Positions 1 through 8,148 of a DNA stretch of 19,501 bases are shown in pieces. The translations under genes and the position numbers were made by a program. How positions within the stretch are numbered: the stretch's first letter is position 1; every line of letters begins with the position of its first letter. Origin of the DNA: Bacteroidales bacterium UBA3724. Lineage in GTDB: Bacteria > Bacteroidota > Bacteroidia > Bacteroidales > P3. The stretch covers positions 20,696 through 40,196 of the forward strand of contig DFHL01000065.1 of the NCBI GenBank assembly GCA_002371315.1, in the 5' to 3' direction. A model generated the notes under the pieces. That model searched no databases and was not told the DNA's origin. It saw only the letters and a program-made list of their open reading frames with translations.

Positions 1-6
1 ACTGTA

Positions 7-29
7 CATATACTGTACAACGGGTGGAG
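7..29 (+). repeat. Terminal inverted repeat, left copy
   Basis: These 23 bases match the reverse complement of the last 23 bases of the window (19479-19501) with one mismatch (T against C at base 19). The heptamer ACTGTAC occurs at 1-7 and again at 12-18, so the edge is itself repetitive. The similarity stops just inside the window on both sides. A short dispersed repeat that ended an assembly, or the tip of a larger element, would both fit; the sequence does not decide. Confidence 0.6.
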
Positions 30-115
30 AAAGTGGGGTCGAAAACCGGTTTTCCGGCCGTTTTTTGGGGTCGTTTTTCGGAGCGGGAAAAGCTGTTCGG
101 GGCGATGCCCGTCGC

Positions 116-136
116 GGGGCAGGGCAGGGGGCGGGG
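116..136 (+). other. Canonical G-quadruplex motif
   Basis: Four runs of three or more G lie at 116-119, 122-124, 127-131 and 133-136, separated by loops of 2, 2 and 1 bases. This meets the usual G3+N1-7 definition on the + strand. It lies about 33 bases upstream of the TTTG element of the pfp promoter, on the non-template strand. Whether it folds, or affects transcription, is not known. Confidence 0.45.
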
Positions 137-168
137 AGTGGTTTTTGTGTCGAAGATGTCAGAAAAAT

Positions 169-199
169 TTTGCCGTTTCGGCAGAAATGCGTATCTTTG
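169..199 (+). promoter_or_regulatory. Bacteroides-type promoter of pfp
   Basis: TTTG at 169-172 and TATCTTTG at 192-199 are separated by 19 bases, a full match to the Bacteroidota primary sigma factor consensus (TTTG, N19-21, TAnnTTTG). Transcription should begin a few bases after 199, which leaves an AT-rich leader of roughly 45-50 bases before the ATG at 254. Confidence 0.8.
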
Positions 200-253
200 C
201 ATTTTCGGATATGATATCGAATTGAATTTCAAATTATTTAAATATAGACTATT

Positions 254-1486
254 ATGTGTAAATCAATAGCAATTTTGACGGGCGGCGGTCCCGCTCCGGG
301 AATGAATACAGTTGTGGCCTCGGTGGCCAAAACCTTCTTGCGCGACGGCTATCGCGTCATAGGCCTGCACGGCGGCTATTCGGCGCTGTTCACCGACAGT
401 CCGCGTATGCAGGATGTCGACTTCCTTGTGGCCGACGAGATTTTCAACAAGGGCGGTTCGCTGCTGAAAATGAGCCGTTTCAAACCTACGGACGAGGATT
501 TCGAGAAGCGTTTCAACCTCAAGTTCTTCACCGACAACGAGGTGAAGCTGCTGGTCACCGTCGGCGGCGACGACACGGCCTCGACGGCCAACCGTATTGC
601 CAAGTTCCTCGAAAGCAAGCATTATCCTATCGCCAACATCCACGTTCCCAAGACGATAGACAACGATTTGCCGTTGCCCAACAGCTCGCCGACCTTTGGC
701 TACAACAGCGCCAAGGCACAGGGCTGCGTGCTGGCCACCGCCGTGATGGAGGATGCCCGCACCAGCGAGAACTGGTTCGTAGTCAGCGCTATGGGTCGCT
801 CGGCCGGCCATCTGGCCCTGGGCATCGCCGGTGCCTGCCACTATCCGATGGTCATCATCCCCGAGTTTTTCAACAAGACGGAGATAACGGTCGACAAGAT
901 TGTGAATATGGTGGTTAGCTGCATCGTCAAGCGCAAGCTGATGGGCATCAACTACGGCGCCGCGATGATTTCGGAGGGTGTGTTCCACAGCCTGAGCGAC
1001 GAGGAGATTGCCAAGAGCGGCATCCATTTCAGCTATGACGAGCACGGCCATCCCGAGCTGGGCAAGGTGTCGAAGGCTCACATCTTCAACGACTTGCTTG
1101 AGCGCAAAGTCAAGGCTCTGGGCCTGAAGGTGAAGTCGCGCCCGGTCGAGATCGGCTACGAGATCCGCTGCCATACGCCTATAGCGTTCGACCTGACCTA
1201 CTGCTCGCTGATGGGTATGGGCGTTCACACGCTCTTCAATCAGGGCTGCACGGGCTGTATGGTCTACTGCGACCATCAGGGTAACGTCAGTCCGCTGTAC
1301 CTGAAGGATTTGCAGGATCCCGTCACCGGCAAGATACCCCCGCGCCAGGTCAACGTGAACAGCAACAAGGTGATGTCGTATGTCAACGACATTATGGACT
1401 ATATCACGCCCGCCGACTACGAGGCCGCCAAGAAGTATCTGCCCAACCCCGAGGAGTACGATTTCAAGCGGATTCTCGGCTGGTAA
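254..1486 (+). CDS. pfp: Diphosphate-dependent 6-phosphofructokinase
   Basis: This 410-residue protein is predicted to phosphorylate fructose 6-phosphate to fructose 1,6-bisphosphate in glycolysis, using pyrophosphate and reversibly. The N-terminus has the PFK glycine-rich start (TGGGPAPGMN, residues 9-18). GGDDT at 104-108 has Asp where ATP enzymes have Gly (GGDGS), and PKTIDND at 132-138 has Lys where ATP enzymes have Gly. Both changes are the known signature of PPi-dependent enzymes, and the catalytic Asp of TIDND is present. MGRSAGH at 180-186 is the substrate-binding motif. The ATG at 254 is the first in frame after the promoter at 169-199 and gives the family N-terminus directly. The TAA stop is followed after four bases by heptamer array A. 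Confidence 0.93.
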   Translation: MCKSIAILTGGGPAPGMNTVVASVAKTFLRDGYRVIGLHGGYSALFTDSPRMQDVDFLVADEIFNKGGSLLKMSRFKPTDEDFEKRFNLKFFTDNEVKLLVTVGGDDTASTANRIAKFLESKHYPIANIHVPKTIDNDLPLPNSSPTFGYNSAKAQGCVLATAVMEDARTSENWFVVSAMGRSAGHLALGIAGACHYPMVIIPEFFNKTEITVDKIVNMVVSCIVKRKLMGINYGAAMISEGVFHSLSDEEIAKSGIHFSYDEHGHPELGKVSKAHIFNDLLERKVKALGLKVKSRPVEIGYEIRCHTPIAFDLTYCSLMGMGVHTLFNQGCTGCMVYCDHQGNVSPLYLKDLQDPVTGKIPPRQVNVNSNKVMSYVNDIMDYITPADYEAAKKYLPNPEEYDFKRILGW

Positions 1487-1490
1487 GTTA

Positions 1491-1597
1491 GTGGTAAGTG
1501 ACAGGTGATAAGTGACCAGTGACCTGTGACCAGTGATACGAGCGTTTTCGTGTCACAGGTCACTCATCACAGGTCACTCATCACGTGTCACAGGTCA
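1491..1597. repeat. Heptamer array A (pfp-nadE gap)
   Basis: Six GTGNNNN-type heptamers (1491-1532, mostly GTGACCA/GTGACCT/GTGATAA) lead into a 24-base core (1533-1556), followed by about six TCACNNN heptamers, the inverse of the left arm. The core reads GTGATACGAGCG then TTTTCGTGTCAC, so its right half departs from the family consensus. The array starts four bases after the pfp stop and ends about 35 bases before the nadE start. The two arms can pair into a long imperfect hairpin. Confidence 0.9.
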
Positions 1598-1631
1598 AAA
1601 AAAATCAATTTTCATTTTTCAATTTAAATTA

Positions 1632-3187
1632 ATGAACGTACATATTGTTCAGCACAACATATTGACAAATAATCCTGAAGAGAACCTGAAATGGATAATG
1701 GCCGAACTGGACACGCAGGCGTCGCGCGACGCGCTGCTGACGGTTTTCCCGGCGTGCACGCTGTGCGGCTATCCTATGTTCGGCTCGGCAGCCTACACTG
1801 ACCTTCAGAAGCGCGCCCAGGCCGCCCTGCAGCAGCTGATTCAGTGCTCGGAGCACCGCGCCTTCCTTGTGGGCCTGCCGCTGCAGATTCAGGACAAGGG
1901 GCTTTGCAACGCCATCGTTTTCGTTCAGAATTGTGCCATCAGGGCCATCGTTACGAAGAAATATCTGGCTCCCGACGAGCAGAAGTATTTCGTGCGCGGC
2001 GAGGGCGTGCAGAGCATCAACTTTCAGGGGCAGCAGATTGCCATCGGCTTCTACGAGGACCTGAAGGAGCTGACGCGCGGCCACGGCGAGCAGCCCGACA
2101 TCATCGTCTGCTGCGGCTGCAACGTGTTCAACTACAACAAGCCTTACAGCATCCGCTACCGTATGCACAAGACGGTCGAGAACCTCAACGCGTCGCTGGT
2201 GTTTGTCAACCGCGTCGGCGGCGAGGGCCCGTACCTGTTTGCCGGCGGCTCGCTGGCGATGAATGCGGCGGGCTCGGTGCTGTGCCAGTTCCCCTACTTC
2301 GAAGAGCAGAGCGCCAGCATCGACCTTCAGCTGCTGACGGAATATGAGGACGAGAAGCCTGAGGCTGTGGACCTTGTCTATAAGGCGCTTGTGATGGGCA
2401 TCAGCGAGTATTTCCGCAAGAACGGTCTGCGGCGTGCCGTGCTGGGCCTTAGCGGCGGCATCGACTCGGCGCTGGTGTGCGCCCTGACGGTGGCGGCCCT
2501 GGGGGCTGAGAATGTGCACGGCATACTGATGCCGTCGCAGTATTCGACCGACCATTCGGTGCGCGATGCCGAGGATTTGGCCCGCAATCTGGGCATTTCC
2601 TACGACATCGTGCCTATCAAGGACTGCTTCGACGCCCTTCGCAACACGATGAAGCCCGTCTTCGGCGACCGCGCCGAGGACGTGACCGAGGAGAATATGC
2701 AGGCGCGCATCCGCGGCACTATCCTGATGTCGTATGCCAACAAGTTCGGCGCCCTGGTGCTCAACACTACCAACAAGAGCGAGGCGGCAATGGGCTACGG
2801 CACGCTGTATGGCGACAGCTGCGGCGCGCTGTCGGTGATTGGCGACCTGTACAAGACCGAGGTCTATCAGCTGTCGGAATGGATCAACCGTGACAGCGAG
2901 ATTATTCCCTGGAATTCAATCCGCAAGGCTCCGTCGGCCGAGCTGCGGCCCGGCCAGAAGGACAGCGACTCGCTGCCCGACTATGCCGTGCTCGACGCCA
3001 TACTTAACCTGCACATCGAGGAACAGATGTCGGCCGACGAAATCGTTGAAGAGGGCTATGATGCCGACCTTGTCAGGGAGATTCTGCGCAAGGTGAAGAT
3101 CAACGAGTGGAAGCGCCTGCAGTTCGCTCCGCAGCTGAAGGTGTCGCCGATGACCTTCGGCCTGGACCGCCGGGTGCCGATAAGTTA

Positions 3188-3188
<1 letters not shown>
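1632..3188 (+). CDS. nadE: NAD synthetase with degenerate glutaminase domain
   Basis: The 518-residue protein has two domains. Residues 1-235 resemble the nitrilase-type glutaminase domain of glutamine-dependent NAD synthetases. Residues 245-518 form the synthetase domain that amidates deamido-NAD, with the ATP pyrophosphatase loop SGGIDSA at 274-280 and the family motifs NKSEAAMGYGTLYGD and PSAELRPGQKDSDSLP. The glutaminase triad looks broken. The usual FPE is FPA (Ala41), and the usual ICEDLW is FYEDLK (Tyr141 for the nucleophilic Cys), while a Lys remains near 109-110. The enzyme may therefore use free ammonia. I start at ATG 1632, where the family N-terminus begins (MNVHIVQHN). An in-frame GTG at 1533 lies in the core of array A and would add 33 repeat-encoded residues, so I reject it. 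No promoter match is visible in the gap, so co-transcription with pfp is likely. Confidence 0.9.
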
Positions 3189-3389
<201 letters not shown>

Positions 3390-3403
3390 AAAGTATAATA
3401 AGA

Positions 3404-5755
3404 ATGACTGAATTGGAGCTTGCGGAGAGGTATGTGTCGACGACGGGCGTGTCGGTGTTCCTGACGGGCAAGGCCGGTACGGGCAAGACGACTTTCCTGC
3501 ATCATATCGTTTCGACGGTTGGCAAGCGCTTTGTAGTGCTTGCCCCGACGGGCGTGGCTGCCGTCAATGCCGGCGGCGTGACGATTCATTCGTTCTTCCA
3601 GCTGCCGCTGTGCCCCTATCTGCCCGACGTCAAGGAGCTGGTGACGGAATACCAGATGCCCGACAAATTCAAGTCGCTGCGCAAGGAAAAGATAAAGATA
3701 ATAAGGACGCTGGACCTGATGATTATCGACGAGATCAGTATGGTTCGCGCCGACCTGCTGGATGCCGTCGATATGACGCTGCGCCGCTATCGCCGCAGCA
3801 GCAAGCCCTTTGGAGGCGTGCAGCTGCTGCTGATTGGCGACGTGCAGCAGCTGCCGCCGGTGGTCAACGACAACGACAAGCCATATATCGAGCAGGTCTA
3901 TCCGTCGCCGTTCTTCTTCAACAGCAAGGCGTTGCAGCAGACGCACTATGTCACCATCGAGCTGACGCACATTTTCCGCCAGCAGGACAAGACGTTTGTC
4001 GACCTGCTGAACAACATTCGCGCCAACCGCTTCGACGCGGCTACACTCAATGCGCTGAACGCCCGCTGCATACGAGGCTTTGACCCGCCCGACAGCGAAG
4101 GATATATCCGTCTGACGACGCACAACTATCAGGCTAACGACGTGAACCACCGCAAGCTGGCCGCCTTGGCGGGGCAGCCGTTTGAGGTCGATGCGGAGGT
4201 TGAAGGCAACTTTCCCGAGACGTCCTATCCAACCGATTCGCATCTGGTGCTGAAAAAGGGTGCGCAGGTGATGTTTGTCAAGAACGACAGTTCGGGCGGA
4301 GCCTATTATAACGGCAAGATTGCCACCGTCGAGGGCTATGACGGCGACGAAGGCATTGCCGTGGTGGATCGCGATGGCAATCATATCGTTGTGAAGCGTG
4401 AACGCTGGGAAAACCTTAAATATGAAGTCGACCCGTCCGACAATCAGATCAAGCAGAAGACAGAAGGCACGTTTGTGCAGTTCCCGCTGCGTCTGGCGTG
4501 GGCGGTGACGATACACAAAAGCCAGGGACTGACATTCGACAAGGTGATTGTCGATGCCGCCTCGGCCTTCACCTACGGCCAGGTGTATGTGGCCCTGAGC
4601 CGGTGCCGCACGCTTGAGGGCTTGGTGCTGGCAACGCCCATCTCGCCGTCCTGCTCGTTCGACAACGAGGATGTGCTGCAGTTCAGCAACAGTCTGCCGT
4701 CGGCGTTGCAGGTGGAGAATGAGCTTGGCAGTCAGCAGGCTGCATACTTTTTCGACATACTGTCCGAACTGTTCGACGTTTCGGCCATCTACCGTTCGGC
4801 CGACAGGTTCAATGCTTTCTACCAGAGTCATCTGCGGCGCCTGTATCCCGACAAGGCGCAGCGTCTGAACACACTGCTGAACGAGCAGCTGGTCAACCTG
4901 ACCCAGGTGGCGGAGAAGTTCCATCGGCAGTTGTCCAACATCAGGATGCAAAGCGGCGGCGACAGGGACAATCCGCTGTTGAAGGAGCGCATAGCCAAAG
5001 GCGTGGAATACTTTTACAATCAGTTGGACCAGGTGCTGCTTGCCTTGGCGCCGATAATTGATGTCGAGGTGAAAAGCAAGACGGTTGTGGCCGACTACAA
5101 CGAGCTGTCGGCCGAGTTGCGCGATGCCGTGGCCCTGAGGTTGCGGTGCCTGAAAAGGGTAGAGGCCAAGGGCTTTTCCCCCGAGGAATACAACCAGGCC
5201 AAGGCCGATTTCCTTTTGGAGAAGGAGGGCGGCAAGAAGCCGAAGCGCACGGCCCAGCGCGCGCCGCGGACTGTGCATATGCGTGGCCCGCAGCGGCAGC
5301 AGCCCTCGGCTGGCCACAGCGACGTCCTCGACCCTATGCCGCGCGAGGAACAAACGTACTATGATCCCGACGACTACCCGTCCGGCTTCGACTTGCGCCG
5401 TGTCAAGGCGCGCAAGGAGCCCCAGCCAAAAGAGACCAAGCCAAAGGAGCCCAAGACCCCGACGTGGGTCGAGACCGCCCGCCTTTTTGCCGAGGGCCAG
5501 TCGATAAAAGAAATTGCCGCCCAGCGTGGCTTGGCAACGAGCACCGTCGAGACGCACATTACCAACGCCCTTAGTGCGGGCTTGATTTCCATTGATTTAA
5601 TACTCAATTCGGAGCAGTTCGACGAGCTGGTGGCCTATCTGCTCGACGGCAATCCGTCGACGCTGAAGGAGATGTATGAGCATTTCCAAGGGCGATACGA
5701 ATACTATCAGCTGCGGGCTGCCCTGATAGCGTCAAAAGATATTGTGAATCCGTGA
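3404..5755 (+). CDS. Pif1-like SF1 helicase with C-terminal HTH_40-type domain
   Basis: A predicted ATP-dependent DNA helicase of 783 residues in the Pif1/RecD2 branch of superfamily 1. Walker A is GKAGTGKTT (22-30), Walker B IIDEIS (107-112), motif III-like GDVQQLPP (145-152), and the C-terminal motifs are TIHKSQGLTFDKVIVD (369-384) and VYVALSRCR (394-402). Residues about 500-615 are helical, 620-700 a charged, Pro-rich linker, and 700-783 a helix-turn-helix region (SIKEIAAQRGLATSTVETHI) typical of the HTH_40 tail found on Bacteroidota helicases. It probably acts in genome maintenance, such as on G-quadruplexes or replication intermediates, but that is family inference. ATG 3404 gives the family N-terminus. 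An in-frame GTG at 3251 inside array B would add 51 repeat-encoded residues and is rejected. The TGA stop is part of the first heptamer of array C. Confidence 0.88.
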   Translation: MTELELAERYVSTTGVSVFLTGKAGTGKTTFLHHIVSTVGKRFVVLAPTGVAAVNAGGVTIHSFFQLPLCPYLPDVKELVTEYQMPDKFKSLRKEKIKIIRTLDLMIIDEISMVRADLLDAVDMTLRRYRRSSKPFGGVQLLLIGDVQQLPPVVNDNDKPYIEQVYPSPFFFNSKALQQTHYVTIELTHIFRQQDKTFVDLLNNIRANRFDAATLNALNARCIRGFDPPDSEGYIRLTTHNYQANDVNHRKLAALAGQPFEVDAEVEGNFPETSYPTDSHLVLKKGAQVMFVKNDSSGGAYYNGKIATVEGYDGDEGIAVVDRDGNHIVVKRERWENLKYEVDPSDNQIKQKTEGTFVQFPLRLAWAVTIHKSQGLTFDKVIVDAASAFTYGQVYVALSRCRTLEGLVLATPISPSCSFDNEDVLQFSNSLPSALQVENELGSQQAAYFFDILSELFDVSAIYRSADRFNAFYQSHLRRLYPDKAQRLNTLLNEQLVNLTQVAEKFHRQLSNIRMQSGGDRDNPLLKERIAKGVEYFYNQLDQVLLALAPIIDVEVKSKTVVADYNELSAELRDAVALRLRCLKRVEAKGFSPEEYNQAKADFLLEKEGGKKPKRTAQRAPRTVHMRGPQRQQPSAGHSDVLDPMPREEQTYYDPDDYPSGFDLRRVKARKEPQPKETKPKEPKTPTWVETARLFAEGQSIKEIAAQRGLATSTVETHITNALSAGLISIDLILNSEQFDELVAYLLDGNPSTLKEMYEHFQGRYEYYQLRAALIASKDIVNP

Positions 5756-5877
5756 TTAGTGACCTGTGATTAGTGACCAGTGATTAGTGACCAGTGATTA
5801 GTGACCAGTGACACGAACGCGCTCGTATCACAGGTCACAGATCACAGGTCACAGGTCTCAGGTCACAGGTCACTAAT
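5752..5877. repeat. Heptamer array C between convergent genes
   Basis: Eight left heptamers (5752-5807; GTGATTA alternating with GTGACCA or GTGACCT), a 24-base core at 5808-5831 (GTGACACGAACG then CGCTCGTATCAC), and about seven right heptamers with one mutated to TCTCAGG. It is the only array between convergent genes and holds both stop codons: the helicase TGA at 5753-5755 on the + strand and the caspase-like gene's TGA at 5863-5865 on the - strand. The long inverted arms might act as a two-way transcription barrier, but there is no U-run of a classical terminator. Confidence 0.92.
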
Positions 5878-7554
5878 CTTCAGCGTGTGCCAGGTTTCCT
5901 TGAGCTTGCCGCCAATGGTAATCGTGGGGGCCTGCAGCAGACCCTGAATGGCGGATTCGCGCTGCAATTCGGAGTCCACGGTGTCGTAGAGGTCGCCGAG
6001 CGTGATGTTGCCCTTGCAGCCTTTCAGCTCTTTAAGCAGAAAATAGGTGAAAAATCCGTGATGCTGTTCGTCGAAGGCATAGGCCGTCTTGTCGTAGGCT
6101 GCGGCCGAAATGACAACGATGTCGTTGCGTATGCGTAACGCCTTGGCTTTTTTGCTGCTATGCTTGAGGGTGATAAGTGGCATTCCATCGCGCTGGTTGC
6201 CGTCGAACGAAGCGTCGACGATGATGGTCATTGCCTTGAAAGGCACGCGGTTGAACCAGCTACAAAGGGTGTCGATGCGGAGACATTGGTTCAGCAGCCT
6301 TTTTGTGTCGCATTTTGTCAACGGGTTGCCGGTGCTGATTTCGTCTTTGCCTTTGAAGGCTTTGATGCGCTTGTAGTCGATTCCGGCTGGGGCCAGGTAG
6401 GGGTTGTAGTCGTAGTCGGTAAAGCCGTGGCCAGCAAAATAGATGATGAAGTTGCAGTCGCCTTTCTGCGATGCCGCAATGTCTTTCATCCAGCGAACGC
6501 CCTGCTCCTTGATGTCGTTCAGCGTGGCATCTTCCACAATCCTCACCTGGCGCGAGGGGATGCCGAGTGTGCGGACGCAGTATTGCTGCATCGTCTCGCC
6601 GTCGTTGTAGGCATACGGCACATTGGGCAGGGGTGCTCCGTAGCGCTCGTTGGCGATGATGAACGCGTAGGTCTTGGTGTTGTCGCCGTTGGCGGCTTTG
6701 GGAATGTTGTAGTCTACAAATTCGTCGTTTATAAGCTTTTCGTTCATCGCGACAACCTCCTCGTCGAAGGCGCTGTGGACAAGGATTTCGATTCCCACAT
6801 CGCGATACTGCGGGCCTGTTTCGCTGACGCTGCGCGTCTCGTAGCTGAAACTGTTGGTTGTGTGTTTAAGGTTTTCTGAACAGCGTTCCAGGTTGTTGCG
6901 CAGGCCTTGCGCTCTGAGGAAAGCCAGTTGCGCGTTGGTGTTGATGCCGCTGCGTTCGGAGACCGAGATGCGCACCGACTCGCCGTTGTAGCGTGCGGCT
7001 ATGTATTGGAAATCACCATATTCGCCTTTATATTCGAGCTGCGAAACGGGTGTGATGTCGGTTGAAGCCTTTAGGCGTATGTCTACCTGCTTGCCTGGTT
7101 TGAAGGCTATTGCGGCGATTTCGTCGACAATCATCCGTGTTATCTCCACAATGGCCATACTGGCATTCGACTCCTCGCAGAGATATTTGCCCGTAGGGTA
7201 GTTGTCGGTGGTGCTTTCAAAGTGGTAGCAACTGTAATTGAGCATAATACGGTAGTTCAGCTCCCGCAGTCCGTCGGCGGTGATGCCGCTTACGAGGTCG
7301 GTTTTGATGCTCATTTTGGATTCGTCGTACAGTTTACGGCCGTCTGGCAGTCCAAGCAGGTATTCTGTAGCACGGCTGTGCATTGTCTTTTCGTTTTGCT
7401 CGACACTCTTTTGCAACTGCTTGAGTATCACGTCACGGTATTCGCTGTTCACCAGAGCCTCCGACAGCTGGGCCTGTACGCAAAACGGTACAAGCAATGC
7501 GAGTGCAAAGGTGTAGAACAGCTTAAGTTTTTGAAAATGTAATTTTTGTATCAT
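5863..7554 (-). CDS. Secreted caspase-like (peptidase C14 fold) protein, Cys replaced by Ser
   Basis: This 563-residue protein has a signal peptide (residues 1-28, cleavage likely after VQA). Residues about 155-262 resemble an OmpA-like peptidoglycan-binding domain: a TDITPV segment near 165, NAQLAFLRAQGL near 207, and YRDVGIEI near 250. Residues 296-560 have the caspase/metacaspase layout, with strand YAFIIANERY (296-305), paired DGE near 318-320, and catalytic His376 in YFAGHGF. Where the family has DxC with the nucleophilic Cys, this protein has DASFDG (447-452), so Ser449 sits at the Cys position (codon TCG). It is probably an inactive or altered caspase-like protein of the periplasm. It has its own promoter at 7578-7610. 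The last three residues and the TGA stop lie in array C, so the original C-terminus may have been altered. The domain calls are by eye. Confidence 0.78.
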   Translation of the reverse strand: MIQKLHFQKLKLFYTFALALLVPFCVQAQLSEALVNSEYRDVILKQLQKSVEQNEKTMHSRATEYLLGLPDGRKLYDESKMSIKTDLVSGITADGLRELNYRIMLNYSCYHFESTTDNYPTGKYLCEESNASMAIVEITRMIVDEIAAIAFKPGKQVDIRLKASTDITPVSQLEYKGEYGDFQYIAARYNGESVRISVSERSGINTNAQLAFLRAQGLRNNLERCSENLKHTTNSFSYETRSVSETGPQYRDVGIEILVHSAFDEEVVAMNEKLINDEFVDYNIPKAANGDNTKTYAFIIANERYGAPLPNVPYAYNDGETMQQYCVRTLGIPSRQVRIVEDATLNDIKEQGVRWMKDIAASQKGDCNFIIYFAGHGFTDYDYNPYLAPAGIDYKRIKAFKGKDEISTGNPLTKCDTKRLLNQCLRIDTLCSWFNRVPFKAMTIIVDASFDGNQRDGMPLITLKHSSKKAKALRIRNDIVVISAAAYDKTAYAFDEQHHGFFTYFLLKELKGCKGNITLGDLYDTVDSELQRESAIQGLLQAPTITIGGKLKETWHTLKISDL

Positions 7555-7577
7555 TGTTCCTGTATTGATGTCCGATG

Positions 7578-7610
7578 CAAAGATACAAAATAATCCCGAT
7601 TTCGGACAAA
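7578..7610 (-). promoter_or_regulatory. Bacteroides-type promoter of the caspase-like gene
   Basis: On the - strand, TTTG (complement of 7607-7610) is followed after 21 bases by TATCTTTG (complement of 7578-7585), matching the TTTG-N19-21-TAnnTTTG consensus. The start ATG at 7554 lies 23 bases after the -7 element, so the leader would be very short, about 15-20 bases. Confidence 0.8.
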
Positions 7611-7721
7611 TTTTTCTTTTATTAAAGAAAGAATTATGTGGAACGACCGGAAAATGCCCCGCCGATTGTCTTAACCCGAATCGGAAATTAGACTTCGGAA
7701 ACCGGCTCAGTAGCCTCTTCC

Positions 7722-8009
7722 AAATGTTAAATTCTTGCCTTTTTTAACATTTTTATTTAACATTTATATCTTGTTGATTGTCAATATCCTATTTTTGCCA
7801 TCATCTGGGGAACCGCCCTGGATTGCCCGATTTTGACCTTTGTAAAAGTTTGACCTTATGCTTATTAAAGTCCACTGGCGTAGGCTTTGGTTTGGCTTTG
7901 ATTGGGCTTTGGGTGAACTTTGGTAGGTATTTGGTACCTGGAAAACAGCCCGTTGGAGCAGTGGAAAAAGTGGCAAAAATGAGGTCGGAAATGTTAAATT
8001 TTAACATTT
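7722..8009. repeat. Five copies of the 10-mer AAATGTTAAA in the 594-base gap
   Basis: The gap 7555-8148 holds no convincing gene. Within it, AAATGTTAAA occurs at 7722-7731 (+), and its reverse complement TTTAACATTT at 7743-7752 and 7756-7765. A perfect inverted pair fills 7989-8009, with 10-base arms around one central T. The spacing of 11 bases in the first pair and 1 base in the last is like paired operator half-sites. Between them, 7880-7940 is rich in GGCTTTGG-like words. No -7 element accompanies the distal copies. Their role is not known; a regulator binding site or a decayed dispersed repeat would fit. Confidence 0.55.
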
Positions 8010-8070
8010 GTAGTCGTTATCAAATAAACGAGGTGCCGTGGCTGGAAAGGGGCGGTTTGGTTTAAAAAAA

Positions 8071-8105
8071 AGTCTGCGGCCGCGCAAAATGCGCGGCCGC
8101 AGACT
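8071..8105 (-). terminator. Intrinsic terminator of the bat gene train
   Basis: A perfect 15-base stem (8071-8085 against 8091-8105, GC-rich, containing GCGGCCGC) closes a 5-base loop. On the - strand the stem is followed directly by seven Ts (complement of 8064-8070), the pattern of a Rho-independent terminator. It lies 43 bases after the stop of the RseC-like gene and is the only classical terminator in the window. It marks the end of leftward transcription from the bat cluster. Confidence 0.9.
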
Positions 8106-8148
8106 CGGGACGGTCGTCCGTCGGCTTGCTCTGTCGGGTGTTGTGCGC

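Noticed and set aside
41..66. Terminator-like hairpin and T-run near the left end
   Set aside because: GAAAACCGGTTTTC is a palindrome, but the stem next to the T-run is only about 4 bases and the upstream gene is not visible.
24..269. Open frame of 81 residues before pfp
   Set aside because: It runs through the G-rich tract and promoter, overlaps the pfp start and has no family features.
5752..5877. Classical bidirectional terminator in array C
   Set aside because: The stem is long but imperfect and no U-run follows on either strand.
7778..8065. Open frame of 95 residues in the non-coding gap, and an opposing frame at 7801-8007
   Set aside because: No recognisable domain, the two frames overlap on opposite strands, and no start signal is seen. 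Kept only as an unassigned stretch.
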